From the NCBI RefSeq assembly GCF_017894385.1, contig NZ_CP059560.1, forward strand, positions 124,001 to 188,000: 64,000 nt of DNA, written 5' to 3'. Positions within the stretch are counted from its first letter, which is position 1. Each line of letters opens with the position of its first letter. Origin of the DNA: Aromatoleum petrolei (lineage in GTDB: Bacteria; Pseudomonadota; Gammaproteobacteria; Burkholderiales; Rhodocyclaceae). The translations under genes and the position numbers were made by a program. Positions 21,015-29,234 of this stretch are shown one piece after another. Under the pieces are notes generated by a model. The model made no database searches. It was given only the letters and a program-made list of their open reading frames with translations, and was not told where the DNA came from.

Positions 21015-23594
21015 ATGAGCGCCATGTCGATCGATGACTTCCAGGCGGCGCTGGCGCATGCACGCGAGCACCTCGCGACCGGGAATGCCCGCATCCGCGC
21101 CGCCTACGAGGCACACCCGGCGACATCGACCGTCCTCAAGGGGCGGGCCCATCTGGTCGACGAGGCGATCGTGCACTTGTGGCGTGCATGCTCCATGCCG
21201 CGTGAGGTGGCACTGCTCGGCGTGGGCGGTTATGGACGCGGAGAACTCTTCCCGCACTCGGATGTGGACCTTCTGGTACTCCTGCCGACCCCAGCCGACA
21301 GCCCCTTGCAGGCCCGCATCAGCACCCTGATCGGCGCCCTGTGGGACGTCGGCCTCGAGATCGGCCAAAGCGTCCGCACACTCGACGAGTGCCTCGAAGC
21401 CGCCGAAGAGGACATCACCATCCAGACCAACCTGCTGGAGGCGAGGCTGCTCGACGGCAACGCACACCTATTCGAGGAGTTTTCCCGACGCTACCGGGAA
21501 CAGCTCGACGTGCGCATTTTCTACAAGGCGAAGCAGCTCGAACAGGATAACCGCTACGCGCGCTTCAACGACACGCCCTACTCGCTCGAACCGAACTGCA
21601 AGGAAAGCCCGGGCGGCCTTCGTGATCTGCAGATGCTGGGTTGGATCGCCCGCGCTGCGGGACTCGGCCGAAACTGGCGTGATCTGGCGCGGCGGCGCCT
21701 CATAACCGGCGCCGAGGCGAGCGAACTGCGCAGCATCGAGCGCTTCCTGCAGCACGTGCGCATCCGTCTGCATTACCTGACCGGACGAGCCGAAGATCGC
21801 GTGCTGTTCGATCATCAGGAGAAGCTGGCGCGCGCCTTCGGCATCGAGGCGACGGCAGCCAAGCGGGCCTCCGAAGTGTTCATGCAGCGCTACTACGTGA
21901 ACGCCAAGAAGGTCACGCAGACCAACACCATCCTGCTACAGAACTACGGTGCCGAGATCTTCCCCAATCGGGGCGGCGCCGCTTTCGTGATCAATGAACG
22001 CTTCCAGGCAGTGCGCGAACTGCTCGACATCCGCAGCGAAGACACCTTCGAGCGACATCCGCGGGCACTCCTCGAGTGTTTCCTGCTACTGCAGCAGCGG
22101 TCGGAACTCAAGGGGATGACGGCGCGGACGCTACGCGCGCTGTGGCTGAACCGTACCCGAATCAATGCGGCCTTCCGCGCCGATCCTGCCAACCGCGCAC
22201 TATTCCTCGAGCTGCTGAAGCAGAAACGAGGCATCGTGCATGAGTTCCGACGGATGAACCAATACGGCATCCTGAGCCACTACATGCCCGCGTGGCGGCG
22301 CATCGTGGGCCAGATGCAACACGACCTGTTCCACGTCTACACGGTCGATCAGCACATCCTCATGGTCTTGCGCAACATGCGGCGGTTCACGATGGGGGAG
22401 CATGCCCACGAGTACCCGCTGATGACGCGCCTGATCCTGGGGTTCGAGCGTCACTGGTTACTGTACATCGCCGCCCTCTTCCACGACATCGCCAAGGGAC
22501 GCGGGGGCGACCACTCCCAGCTGGGAATGGCCGACGCACGCGAATTTTGCGAGCATCATGGCCTGTCGCCGGAGGACGCCGACCTTGTCATATGGCTGGT
22601 GGCGTATCACCTCACCATGTCGCAGGTCGCCCAGAAGGAGGACACGTCCGATCCCGACGTCATCCGCCGCTTCGCGGACACGGTGCAGACCGAGCGGCGC
22701 CTCACGGCCCTCTACCTCCTGACCCATGCGGATATCCGCGGCACGAGCCCCAAGGTCTGGAACGGATGGAAAGGCAAGCTGCTCGAAGACCTGTTCTTCG
22801 CCACGCAACGTCTGCTGCGCGGCGCCACGCCGCAGCAGGCGCTGGGCCTCGACGACCGCCAGGAGGACGCGCGCGGGCTGCTCCGTTATCACGGCCTGCG
22901 CCCGGGCGTCGAGGACGCCCTATGGATGCAGCTCGACGCGGTGTACTTCATGCGCCATTCGGCGGAAGAGATCGCGTGGCACACCCGCATCCTGTATTTC
23001 CGCCCGGAAAGCGAAGAGCCGGTGGTCAAGGCACGGGTCCTGGACGACGAGGAAGGCGTGCAGGTAATGGTGTTTACCTCGGACCAGAAAGACTTGTTCG
23101 TGCGCATGACCGGTTTCTTCGGTCGGCTCGGGTTCTCGATCCTGGACGCCAAGGTGCACACGACGCGTCATGGCTACGCGCTAGACAGCTTCATCCTGCA
23201 GGACCCGGGCAATGCCGCACACTATCGCGACGTCATCCAGCTGCTTGAGCATGAACTGACGGAACGACTCAAACACCCCGGACCACCGGACCGTCCGACA
23301 CAAGGCCGCCTCTCCCGCCAGATGAAGCATTTCCCGATCACCCCGCAGATCAGCATTCACCCGGACGAACCGGGAAAACACTTCATCCTCTCCCTCGTCG
23401 CAGCGGATCGCCCCGGCCTCCTGTTCGCCGTCGCTGAGGTGCTTGCACGTCACGAAATCCGTTTGCACACGGCAAAGATCGCAACACTGGGCGAGCGGGC
23501 CGAAGACACTTTCCTGATCAGTGGGCAGCGCCTCACTCTCGACGGTCAGATCCTGCAGGTTGAACGCGAGCTGCTTGAACGCCTGCAGGTCTAG
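21015..23594 (+). CDS. glnD: GlnD, bifunctional uridylyltransferase/uridylyl-removing enzyme of PII
   Basis: Senses glutamine and (de)uridylylates the PII proteins to control nitrogen assimilation. It has 859 residues. Nucleotidyltransferase domain with GVGGYGRGELFPHSDVDLL, HD hydrolase domain with ALFHDIAKGRGGDHS, and two C-terminal ACT domains (about 680-760 and 795-855). ATG 21015 follows a GAGGAA ribosome site. It ends in a strong hairpin that overlaps its stop codon. Confidence 0.96.
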   Translation: MSAMSIDDFQAALAHAREHLATGNARIRAAYEAHPATSTVLKGRAHLVDEAIVHLWRACSMPREVALLGVGGYGRGELFPHSDVDLLVLLPTPADSPLQARISTLIGALWDVGLEIGQSVRTLDECLEAAEEDITIQTNLLEARLLDGNAHLFEEFSRRYREQLDVRIFYKAKQLEQDNRYARFNDTPYSLEPNCKESPGGLRDLQMLGWIARAAGLGRNWRDLARRRLITGAEASELRSIERFLQHVRIRLHYLTGRAEDRVLFDHQEKLARAFGIEATAAKRASEVFMQRYYVNAKKVTQTNTILLQNYGAEIFPNRGGAAFVINERFQAVRELLDIRSEDTFERHPRALLECFLLLQQRSELKGMTARTLRALWLNRTRINAAFRADPANRALFLELLKQKRGIVHEFRRMNQYGILSHYMPAWRRIVGQMQHDLFHVYTVDQHILMVLRNMRRFTMGEHAHEYPLMTRLILGFERHWLLYIAALFHDIAKGRGGDHSQLGMADAREFCEHHGLSPEDADLVIWLVAYHLTMSQVAQKEDTSDPDVIRRFADTVQTERRLTALYLLTHADIRGTSPKVWNGWKGKLLEDLFFATQRLLRGATPQQALGLDDRQEDARGLLRYHGLRPGVEDALWMQLDAVYFMRHSAEEIAWHTRILYFRPESEEPVVKARVLDDEEGVQVMVFTSDQKDLFVRMTGFFGRLGFSILDAKVHTTRHGYALDSFILQDPGNAAHYRDVIQLLEHELTERLKHPGPPDRPTQGRLSRQMKHFPITPQISIHPDEPGKHFILSLVAADRPGLLFAVAEVLARHEIRLHTAKIATLGERAEDTFLISGQRLTLDGQILQVERELLERLQV

Positions 23595-23608
23595 GCTCCC
23601 TGCAGGCG
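23580..23608. terminator. Perfect 10-bp inverted repeat over the glnD stop, candidate two-way terminator
   Basis: CGCCTGCAGG (23580-23589), 9-base loop, CCTGCAGGCG (23599-23608). It lies between two convergent genes, glnD and the YqhA-like gene, so it could end both transcripts. No T-run follows on either strand, so it is not a classical intrinsic terminator. Confidence 0.45.
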
Positions 23609-23619
23609 AACACGTCGCG

Positions 23620-24126
23620 TCAGTGCCCCTTGCCCTGCAGGCGATCCATCACGGCGTAGAGCACGCCCGATACCAGGAAAGTGACGTGAATCCCGACCAT
23701 CCACGCGAGATGGCGGTCGCTCACGTTATCAACATTCAGGAAGGCCTTCAGCAACTCGATACCCGAAATTGCCACGATCGAACCGATCAGTTTGATCTTC
23801 TGGTCGGAGAAACCGATATGCCCCATCCACTCGGGACGGTCGGTATGGGAGTGCAGGTCCTCCATCTTCGACACGAAGTTCTCGTAGCCGCTGAACATGA
23901 TGATGATCAACAGGCTCATGATCAGCGCGATATCGACCAGCGACAGCACCCCGATGATCATCTCGGCGCCGCTCGCACTCATGATGTGGCTGAAGAGGAA
24001 CCAGACCTCCTTTCCAAACTTCACGAGCAGCACCAGCAAGGCCAGAATCAGCCCAAAGAAGACGGGCGCCATCAGCCAACGGCTGGCGAAGAGCATGTGT
24101 TCGAAGGCCGACTCGAGTCTTTTCAT
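23620..24126 (-). CDS. UPF0114/YqhA-family membrane protein
   Basis: 168 residues with four likely transmembrane helices (about 15-40, 55-80, 108-128, 138-160). FGKEVWFLF and SLVDIALIMSLLIIIMFSGY match the YqhA/UPF0114 family, whose function is not established. Single gene convergent to glnD. Confidence 0.85.
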   Translation of the reverse strand: MKRLESAFEHMLFASRWLMAPVFFGLILALLVLLVKFGKEVWFLFSHIMSASGAEMIIGVLSLVDIALIMSLLIIIMFSGYENFVSKMEDLHSHTDRPEWMGHIGFSDQKIKLIGSIVAISGIELLKAFLNVDNVSDRHLAWMVGIHVTFLVSGVLYAVMDRLQGKGH

Positions 24127-24313
24127 TTCTCAGGCAAGATCGATGCAGTGAATCAGGAAGGGCGCAATTCTAGCAGCTATCGCATTCGCCCCCGGCCCGC
24201 GCCCTCCGCTTCCGATACATTCTGCAACGCACGCTCCATGCGAACGGACGCGACGATCACATCACATTCGCATGTACCAACATGCGGTGTATTGCGACCG
24301 AGATCACTACGCA

Positions 24314-25405
24314 CTATCCCCGGCCAGCACCCCTGCCGCGCAGCACGCTACCCACCATTGTCATCACGAAGACGAGGAGCGCGAACGCATTGGCGAGCCC
24401 CCCGAGCCGCAGCAAAGGCAATGCATCGCCGCCACCGATGCCCCCTAAAACGCGAATCACGAGCGAGACATGAAGCAGTGCGAGCGGCAGATAGAAGACC
24501 GGATGATAAGGAATCTTGACCCGCGCGATAGCTGGAAAGATGATCGGCGCATGCCCGAACACCATTGCGAACACGAAACCGAGCGCGATCGCATGCAGGG
24601 CCGCATCGCGTAGCGGATGGCCGGGAGCGAAGCCGCCCACGAGCCCGATCAGCGCCCCTGCGGCCAGCCACACATAGCCGGAGAGGAGGCAGAGCGCGAT
24701 GTAACGGACGAGCCCGCGCTGTCGTGCGTTATGCCGCGCGATGTCGTAACGCAGCAACCACAGCGATAGCCCAAATAGTCCAGCCGCGAACAACATCAAA
24801 CCGTACGAGGAAAACCATGCCGCGACGGCGCCGCCGAGCGTTGTCGCGGTGGCAATGCGGAAAAGCGGCGCAGCCTCGCGCCGCGCGGGAAGGAAGCGGG
24901 TGAGTTCGAGTCTCTCGCCAGCGATCGTGACCACAAGAAATGCGAGCCACCAAGGAATCGCGGCCTGGACCGAACCGCTTGTTACCCAGGCCATATTTCC
25001 CGCCAGCCAGCACCCTGCCCCGACCGCGAGGGTACGCGTGAACATTGCCGACTGCCGGCGCACGACAGCGATCGCCCCACCGAAGAGCACGCACGACGCA
25101 AAGACGAACAGCGACTCCACCCAAGGCAAGGGCAAGCCGGCCAGCAACGCCACGCCCCCGATGCCCGAAGCCAGCGGCCCCAGATAGGCGATAGCCCCCC
25201 CGAGCGCCACCGCACGTTCGAGACCGATGACGGTCCCGAAGAATGCACAAATCATCAAGGCAGCATGCCATCCGGCCAGCGCCGCAGCGGGCGCAGGCAT
25301 GTCAGCCCCCAGCCGCGCCAAACCCGCAGCGACGCCAAAAACCAATGACAGCATGCCCAGCAACAGCAACGGCACACGCGGAACGCTCCGCCGATCAGCA
25401 CTCAC
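24314..25405 (-). CDS. NnrS-like multi-spanning membrane protein
   Basis: About 363 residues, start taken at GTG 25405 because GGGAGG lies 9 bases upstream; an in-frame start 36 bases further up has no such site. About ten to twelve hydrophobic helices. The segment HAIALGFVFAMVFGHAPIIF resembles the conserved histidine region of NnrS, a heme/copper protein of nitric-oxide-related metabolism in denitrifiers. This would suit a nitrate-respiring host but is by family resemblance only. Confidence 0.6.
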   Translation of the reverse strand: MSADRRSVPRVPLLLLGMLSLVFGVAAGLARLGADMPAPAAALAGWHAALMICAFFGTVIGLERAVALGGAIAYLGPLASGIGGVALLAGLPLPWVESLFVFASCVLFGGAIAVVRRQSAMFTRTLAVGAGCWLAGNMAWVTSGSVQAAIPWWLAFLVVTIAGERLELTRFLPARREAAPLFRIATATTLGGAVAAWFSSYGLMLFAAGLFGLSLWLLRYDIARHNARQRGLVRYIALCLLSGYVWLAAGALIGLVGGFAPGHPLRDAALHAIALGFVFAMVFGHAPIIFPAIARVKIPYHPVFYLPLALLHVSLVIRVLGGIGGGDALPLLRLGGLANAFALLVFVMTMVGSVLRGRGAGRG

Positions 25406-25459
25406 TCTGCTCCACCTCCCAGCCCCCTGCCCCCGCTGCACCCTTGCGGCAGCACGTAA

Positions 25460-25768
25460 CTACCAACCGAAATGACTGCGCGCATCCTTGTTCATCATCT
25501 CGGGAGACCATGGCGGATCCCACACGAGATTGACCACCACGCCGATCTCCGGCGGCAAGGCCGCGTCGAGCGCAGCATCGATGTCGCTCATGATCATGTC
25601 GCCCATGGGGCAGGCCGGCGACGTCATCGTCAGCCGGATGGAGATCTGACCGGGTGCGATGTCTATGCCGTAGACCAGACCGAGATCGACGATATTGACC
25701 CCGACCTCAGGGTCAATCACCTGCCGCAGCACTTCCCTGACGGATTCCACATCGGGCATTGCTGACAT
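25460..25768 (-). CDS. MIP18/DUF59-family metal-sulfur cluster assembly protein
   Basis: 102 residues. Seen: VREVLRQVIDPEVGVNIVDL and the Cys-containing loop TSPACPMGDMI, the hallmarks of the SufT/PaaD/MIP18 family, which helps maturation of Fe-S proteins. Not in a suf or paa cluster here; it precedes the NnrS-like gene by about 55 bases on the same strand. It is the last chromosomal-type gene before the catabolic region. Confidence 0.85.
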   Translation of the reverse strand: MSAMPDVESVREVLRQVIDPEVGVNIVDLGLVYGIDIAPGQISIRLTMTSPACPMGDMIMSDIDAALDAALPPEIGVVVNLVWDPPWSPEMMNKDARSHFGW

Positions 25769-26079
25769 AGCGGACCTCCTCCTCGACAGAACTGGAATGT
25801 CCGATTATGACCTCGAAGGCTCGAAATATTCCAACCCGTCAGGAGCGACTTGCGGTGCAGGCTGACGATGGGACAGCCAGGACAATAGCCTGGGGAGAAT
25901 CACGTACGCGAAGCATGTAGAAAAATTCGCGCGAAAAAATGGAAACCGGCGTCCCAGGCCGTCTGTTTTCTTGGCACAGGTGCCACATACCGGGATCGAA
26001 CCGGTGACAGTTTGGCCACAAGACCGGGCACTAAGCCTATGCATCCGACACTCACGTCACTTTCCTGCAAAGATCGCCC
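25769..26079. other. Gene-free junction between housekeeping DNA and the catabolic region
   Basis: No credible protein gene. An open frame at 25805-26044 on the minus strand is a read-through of the tRNA-like fragment (it contains CGQTVTGSIPVCGT, the usual translation of a T-arm). The segment 25915-25945 is AT-richer than its surroundings. The right edge is the start of the tdiS repeat at 26077. Confidence 0.6.
25987..26026 (-). tRNA. 3'-end fragment of a tRNA gene (T-arm plus acceptor strand), possible attachment site
   Basis: On the minus strand, ACCGG-TTCGATC-CCGGT forms a perfect T stem and canonical T loop, followed by ATGTGGC-A-CC, an acceptor 3' strand ending CCT instead of CCA. The required 5' partner (GCCACAT) is absent from the preceding 90 bases and no D-arm or sound anticodon stem can be drawn, so it is a fragment and not a working tRNA. 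Such 3' ends are the usual leftovers of integration into tRNA genes. Confidence 0.55.
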
Positions 26080-26482
26080 CTACATCGGCAAGGTAAATTG
26101 AAAGCGCGACCCGCCCTTGCCGATCCTCGAAAACGAAAGCTGCCCGCCGTGCGACTCGACAATCGAGCGGCAGATCGTCAGGCCGATACCCATCCCGTCG
26201 GGCTTGGTGGAGAAATAGGGCTCGAACACGCGCTTCGCGGACCGCTTCTCGAGCCCCGTGCCGTGGTCCTGGACGAACACCTTCATCGCCCCACCCTCAT
26301 CGATGATCTCGCTGCCGATGACGAGCTTGCGCGCCCCCGGCGGCAGGCCCGTCATCGCCTCCATGCCGTTCTTCATCAGGTTGAACAGCACCTGTTGAAT
26401 CTCGACTTTGCATAGCGGCACCAGCGGGGGATCCTGCAGCAGCCGCAGGTCGACGCTGACGTCATGCCGGCGGACCTCGAAA
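26077..26482. repeat. Direct repeat, left copy (tdiS 3' part)
   Basis: Matches 63595-64000 in the same orientation with five single-base differences over 406 positions, all silent in tdiS. Identity begins 3 bases beyond the tdiS stop; outside that point the flanks are unrelated. The right copy is cut by the window end, so the full repeat length is unknown. Confidence 0.95.
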
Positions 26483-27717
26483 TTCAGGAATGAGAGCGCG
26501 TCCTGGATCACCTCGTTGATATTCTCGGGTTCCTTGTCGGGCTTGTGCTTGCAGACGAACTCCTTGACGTGGCGCAGGATCTCGCCCGCCTGCTCGAGAT
26601 ACTTGAGCGCGAGCCCCATGGACTCGGAAATCTCCTCGACGCCGTCGACGCGCTCGAGACGCAAGCGGCAGCCGTTCAGGTAATTGACCGCGGACACCAG
26701 CGGCTGCCCCATCTGGTGCGCCAGCGCCGCCGCCATTTCGGCCATCGAGTTGATCCGGCCCAAGCGCGTGAGCTCCGCGTGGCGCAACCGTTCGAGCTCT
26801 TCGATGCGCTTGCGGTAGGTGATGTCGGTGAAGGCGGCGACGACGAACTGCTCGTCCTTGCGCTCGATCAGGGATGAGCTCACGCTCAGCCAGCGCAGCT
26901 TGCGCCCCTTCTCGTCGCGCATCCCGATCTCGATGTTGTCGATCGAATCTTTCTGAAAATCGCGGATCTGCCAGGGCAGGCGATGCCTCGGGATCTCCGT
27001 GCCGTCGTGCAGAAAGAAACGCAACGGCAGTTTGCGCCAGTTCTCGGGCGACGCACGCCGCAAGCCGACCATTTCGGCAAATTGGCAATTGGCCTCGAGG
27101 ATGGTGCCCTGCGTATCGGTGATCGAAATGCCGATCGGCAGCATGTGAAAGAGCTTCTGGTATTTCTCGCGGTTCTCGTTCGCGACTTCCTCGGCGCGCT
27201 GGCGCGTCGCGACTTCCTCCTCGAGACGCGCGACGTGCCGGCTGAGCTCCACGGTGCGCTGCTGCACGACGAATTCGAGCTTCTCGACGTCGGCCTTCAA
27301 TTCCTCCTCGATCCGCTTGTGTTCGGAGATGTCCTGCACCACCCAGATGCTGCCGAGCTTGGGGTTGGCCGGATCGAGCAACGTGCCGGTGACGATGCAC
27401 CAGATCAGCGTGCCGTCCTTGCGCACGAACGGCCGCTCGTCCTTGAAGGTGTGATCGCGCTCGAAGAAGTGGCCGTATTTCCGACCGATCGTCGCAAACG
27501 ATTCATCACTCGGGTAATGCACGCGAACCGACTGGTTGTCGAGTTCGCCGCGTTCGTATCCGAACAATATCTCGTATCGCCGGTTGCAGCGCCTGATCCT
27601 GCGATTGAACAAGTGGCAGATCGCCACCGGCGTGTTGCGAAAGATCGCCTCGTAGCCGACCGACGCATCCTCGCTCAGCTCGTCGTTCAATGCCGCGTCG
27701 AACTCGTCATCCCTCAT
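26080..27717 (-). CDS. tdiS: TdiS, toluene-responsive PAS sensor histidine kinase (left copy)
   Basis: Sensor of the TdiSR system controlling anaerobic toluene genes. 545 residues from ATG 27717 (GGGGAG 9 bases upstream); no transmembrane helix, so cytoplasmic. PAS 1 (about 20-135), a coiled coil (about 140-190), PAS 2 (about 195-310), HisKA with His334 in ALAHQMGQPL, and HATPase with the N-box (QVLFNLMKNGMEAM), DHGTGL and GMGIGLTICRSIVESHGG. Divergent from bssD across 295 bases. Unlike the usual tdiSR arrangement, no tdiR follows; the gene runs straight into unrelated DNA 3 bases after the stop. Confidence 0.9.
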   Translation of the reverse strand: MRDDEFDAALNDELSEDASVGYEAIFRNTPVAICHLFNRRIRRCNRRYEILFGYERGELDNQSVRVHYPSDESFATIGRKYGHFFERDHTFKDERPFVRKDGTLIWCIVTGTLLDPANPKLGSIWVVQDISEHKRIEEELKADVEKLEFVVQQRTVELSRHVARLEEEVATRQRAEEVANENREKYQKLFHMLPIGISITDTQGTILEANCQFAEMVGLRRASPENWRKLPLRFFLHDGTEIPRHRLPWQIRDFQKDSIDNIEIGMRDEKGRKLRWLSVSSSLIERKDEQFVVAAFTDITYRKRIEELERLRHAELTRLGRINSMAEMAAALAHQMGQPLVSAVNYLNGCRLRLERVDGVEEISESMGLALKYLEQAGEILRHVKEFVCKHKPDKEPENINEVIQDALSFLNFEVRRHDVSVDLRLLQDPPLVPLCKVEIQQVLFNLMKNGMEAMTGLPPGARKLVIGSEIIDEGGAMKVFVQDHGTGLEKRSAKRVFEPYFSTKPDGMGIGLTICRSIVESHGGQLSFSRIGKGGSRFQFTLPM

Positions 27718-27844
27718 GCGCACCATCTCCCCGCATTCCCGGACGCGCCAGCGCAATCGACCGGGGACCCACTTTCGGCAGAGATATCAATCCCTGGATC
27801 CGAGCCTGATCCGATTGTGCGCCTGCGATGCCGCAACTGCATTA

Positions 27845-27908
27845 GGGGCAACCCCCCCTTCGTTAAGTGTTCGCACCAATTGGTTACGTTCAACGGGTGG
27901 TGCTTAAT
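27845..27908 (+). promoter_or_regulatory. bss operon promoter with predicted TdiR operator
   Basis: Inverted repeat GGGG-CAA-CCCC (27845-27855, in a longer C-run), then TTAAGTGTTCGCACCAATTG (27863-27882) whose 3' end overlaps a -35 (TTGGTT, 27880-27885), 17 bases, and -10 CTTAAT (27903-27908). Predicted transcript start near 27,915, about 98 bases before bssD. The same layout precedes bbsA and the lipoprotein/MMPL operon at identical internal spacing. TdiR binding is inferred. Confidence 0.8.
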
Positions 27909-28012
27909 TCAATCCACGGTCGCAGGCCCTGAGTGCCTCGGAACCTGCGTCCTCCGTCGCGTGATAGTCGCACCCCTCATTTGTTTGACGCGCAACAACT
28001 GCAGAGGCCGCC

Positions 28013-29011
28013 GTGAGAATTCCTCTTGTTACCGAAATACAGAGGTTCAGCCTGCAGGACGGGCCCGGGATCAGGACGACCATCTTCCTGAAGGGCTGCC
28101 CGCTACGTTGCCCGTGGTGCCACAACCCCGAAACCCAGGACGTACGACAGGAGTTCTACTATTACCCGGCGCGATGCGTTGGCTGCGGCCGATGCGTGGC
28201 CGTCTGCCCCGCGGGGACGTCCCGACTGGTGCTCAACTCGGACGGCCGCACGACCGTCGAGATCGACCGCACGGACTGTCAGCGCTGCATGCGTTGCGTC
28301 GCCGCCTGCCTGACCGACGCGCGTACCACCGTCGGGCAACGCATGAGCGTTGAGGAAATCCTGCGCGAAGCCTTATCGGACTCCCTCTTCTACCGCAATA
28401 GCGGCGGCGGAGTCACCATCAGCGGCGGCGATCCCCTCTTCCATCCTGCATTCACGCTGGAACTGGCGCGCGAAATAAAGGCGCGCGACGTCCACGTGGC
28501 AATCGAAACGTCCTGCTTTCCCAAGAACTGGACAGTTATCGAGCCGCTGCTGGACTTTGTCGATCTTTTCATCGTCGACCTGAAATCCCTTAATTCCAAA
28601 AAGCATGAAGAGGTAATTGGTTGGCCGCTTCAGCCAATACTCGACAACATCGAGCGCCTCATTCAATCCGGGGCCAATATCCGCATCCATATTCCCGTAA
28701 TTCCTGGATTCAACGATTCCCCCCAAGACTTCGACGACTACATCAGCTATCTGGGTCGTCATTCCGCACAACTGGATGGCGTCGACATTCTCAATTACCA
28801 CGTCTATGGAGAAGGAAAATATTGCTCCCTGGGCAGGGAAAAAGAATACAAATACTTGGGTGTGGAGGAAAACCCGCCCGAGACGGTAGTGCCTTTGGCA
28901 AAAGGCTTGAAGCTCGCGGGCATCAAAAGCGTGACGATCGGCGGGTTGGTCGGTATCACGACGGACAAGCACGAAACGATTCGCGATGTCGGCACTGGGT
29001 GTATCACATAA
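28013..29011 (+). CDS. bssD: BssD, benzylsuccinate synthase activating enzyme
   Basis: Radical-SAM activase that puts the glycyl radical on BssA. 332 residues from GTG 28013 (AGAGG upstream). Seen: radical-SAM motif CPLRCPWC (C-x3-C-x2-C, about residues 29-36), then two ferredoxin-type clusters CVGCGRCVAVC and CQRCMRCVAAC, typical of glycyl-radical activases with an inserted ferredoxin domain, and SGGGVTISGGDPL. First gene of the bss operon; 17 bases from bssC. The 3' third is less GC-rich than its neighbours. Confidence 0.96.
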   Translation: MRIPLVTEIQRFSLQDGPGIRTTIFLKGCPLRCPWCHNPETQDVRQEFYYYPARCVGCGRCVAVCPAGTSRLVLNSDGRTTVEIDRTDCQRCMRCVAACLTDARTTVGQRMSVEEILREALSDSLFYRNSGGGVTISGGDPLFHPAFTLELAREIKARDVHVAIETSCFPKNWTVIEPLLDFVDLFIVDLKSLNSKKHEEVIGWPLQPILDNIERLIQSGANIRIHIPVIPGFNDSPQDFDDYISYLGRHSAQLDGVDILNYHVYGEGKYCSLGREKEYKYLGVEENPPETVVPLAKGLKLAGIKSVTIGGLVGITTDKHETIRDVGTGCIT

Positions 29012-29028
29012 TCAAAGGAGACATATCC

Positions 29029-29211
29029 ATGGAAACGACCACATGCAAGCAGTGCACCAATTTCTTTCCTGTCCCCCCAGGCGCCGATGACTACGAAGCC
29101 GGCAAGGCCGATTGCGTGCGACAAAAGGAAGATGAAAAAGGCAAATACTGGCTCTCCAAGCCCGTCTTCGAGAACAGCACGCACTGCGAAGCGTATTGCG
29201 CGAAACGATAA
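29029..29211 (+). CDS. bssC: BssC, benzylsuccinate synthase gamma subunit
   Basis: Small Fe-S subunit of the (alpha-beta-gamma)2 enzyme. 60 residues from ATG 29029 after AAAGGAG. Four cysteines, CKQC near the N-terminus and C-x(24)-C...CEAYC toward the C-terminus, suit the HiPIP-like [4Fe-4S] cluster known for this subunit. 23 bases separate it from bssA. Confidence 0.95.
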   Translation: METTTCKQCTNFFPVPPGADDYEAGKADCVRQKEDEKGKYWLSKPVFENSTHCEAYCAKR

Positions 29212-29234
29212 AACATAATCCCGAGGAGACAGCC

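Noticed and set aside
25805..26044. Small minus-strand protein frame
   Set aside because: It reads through the tRNA-like fragment; the CGQTVTGSIPV stretch is a typical false translation of a T-arm.
25940..26060. Complete tRNA gene
   Set aside because: No 5' acceptor strand, D-arm or paired anticodon stem can be found upstream of the T-arm.
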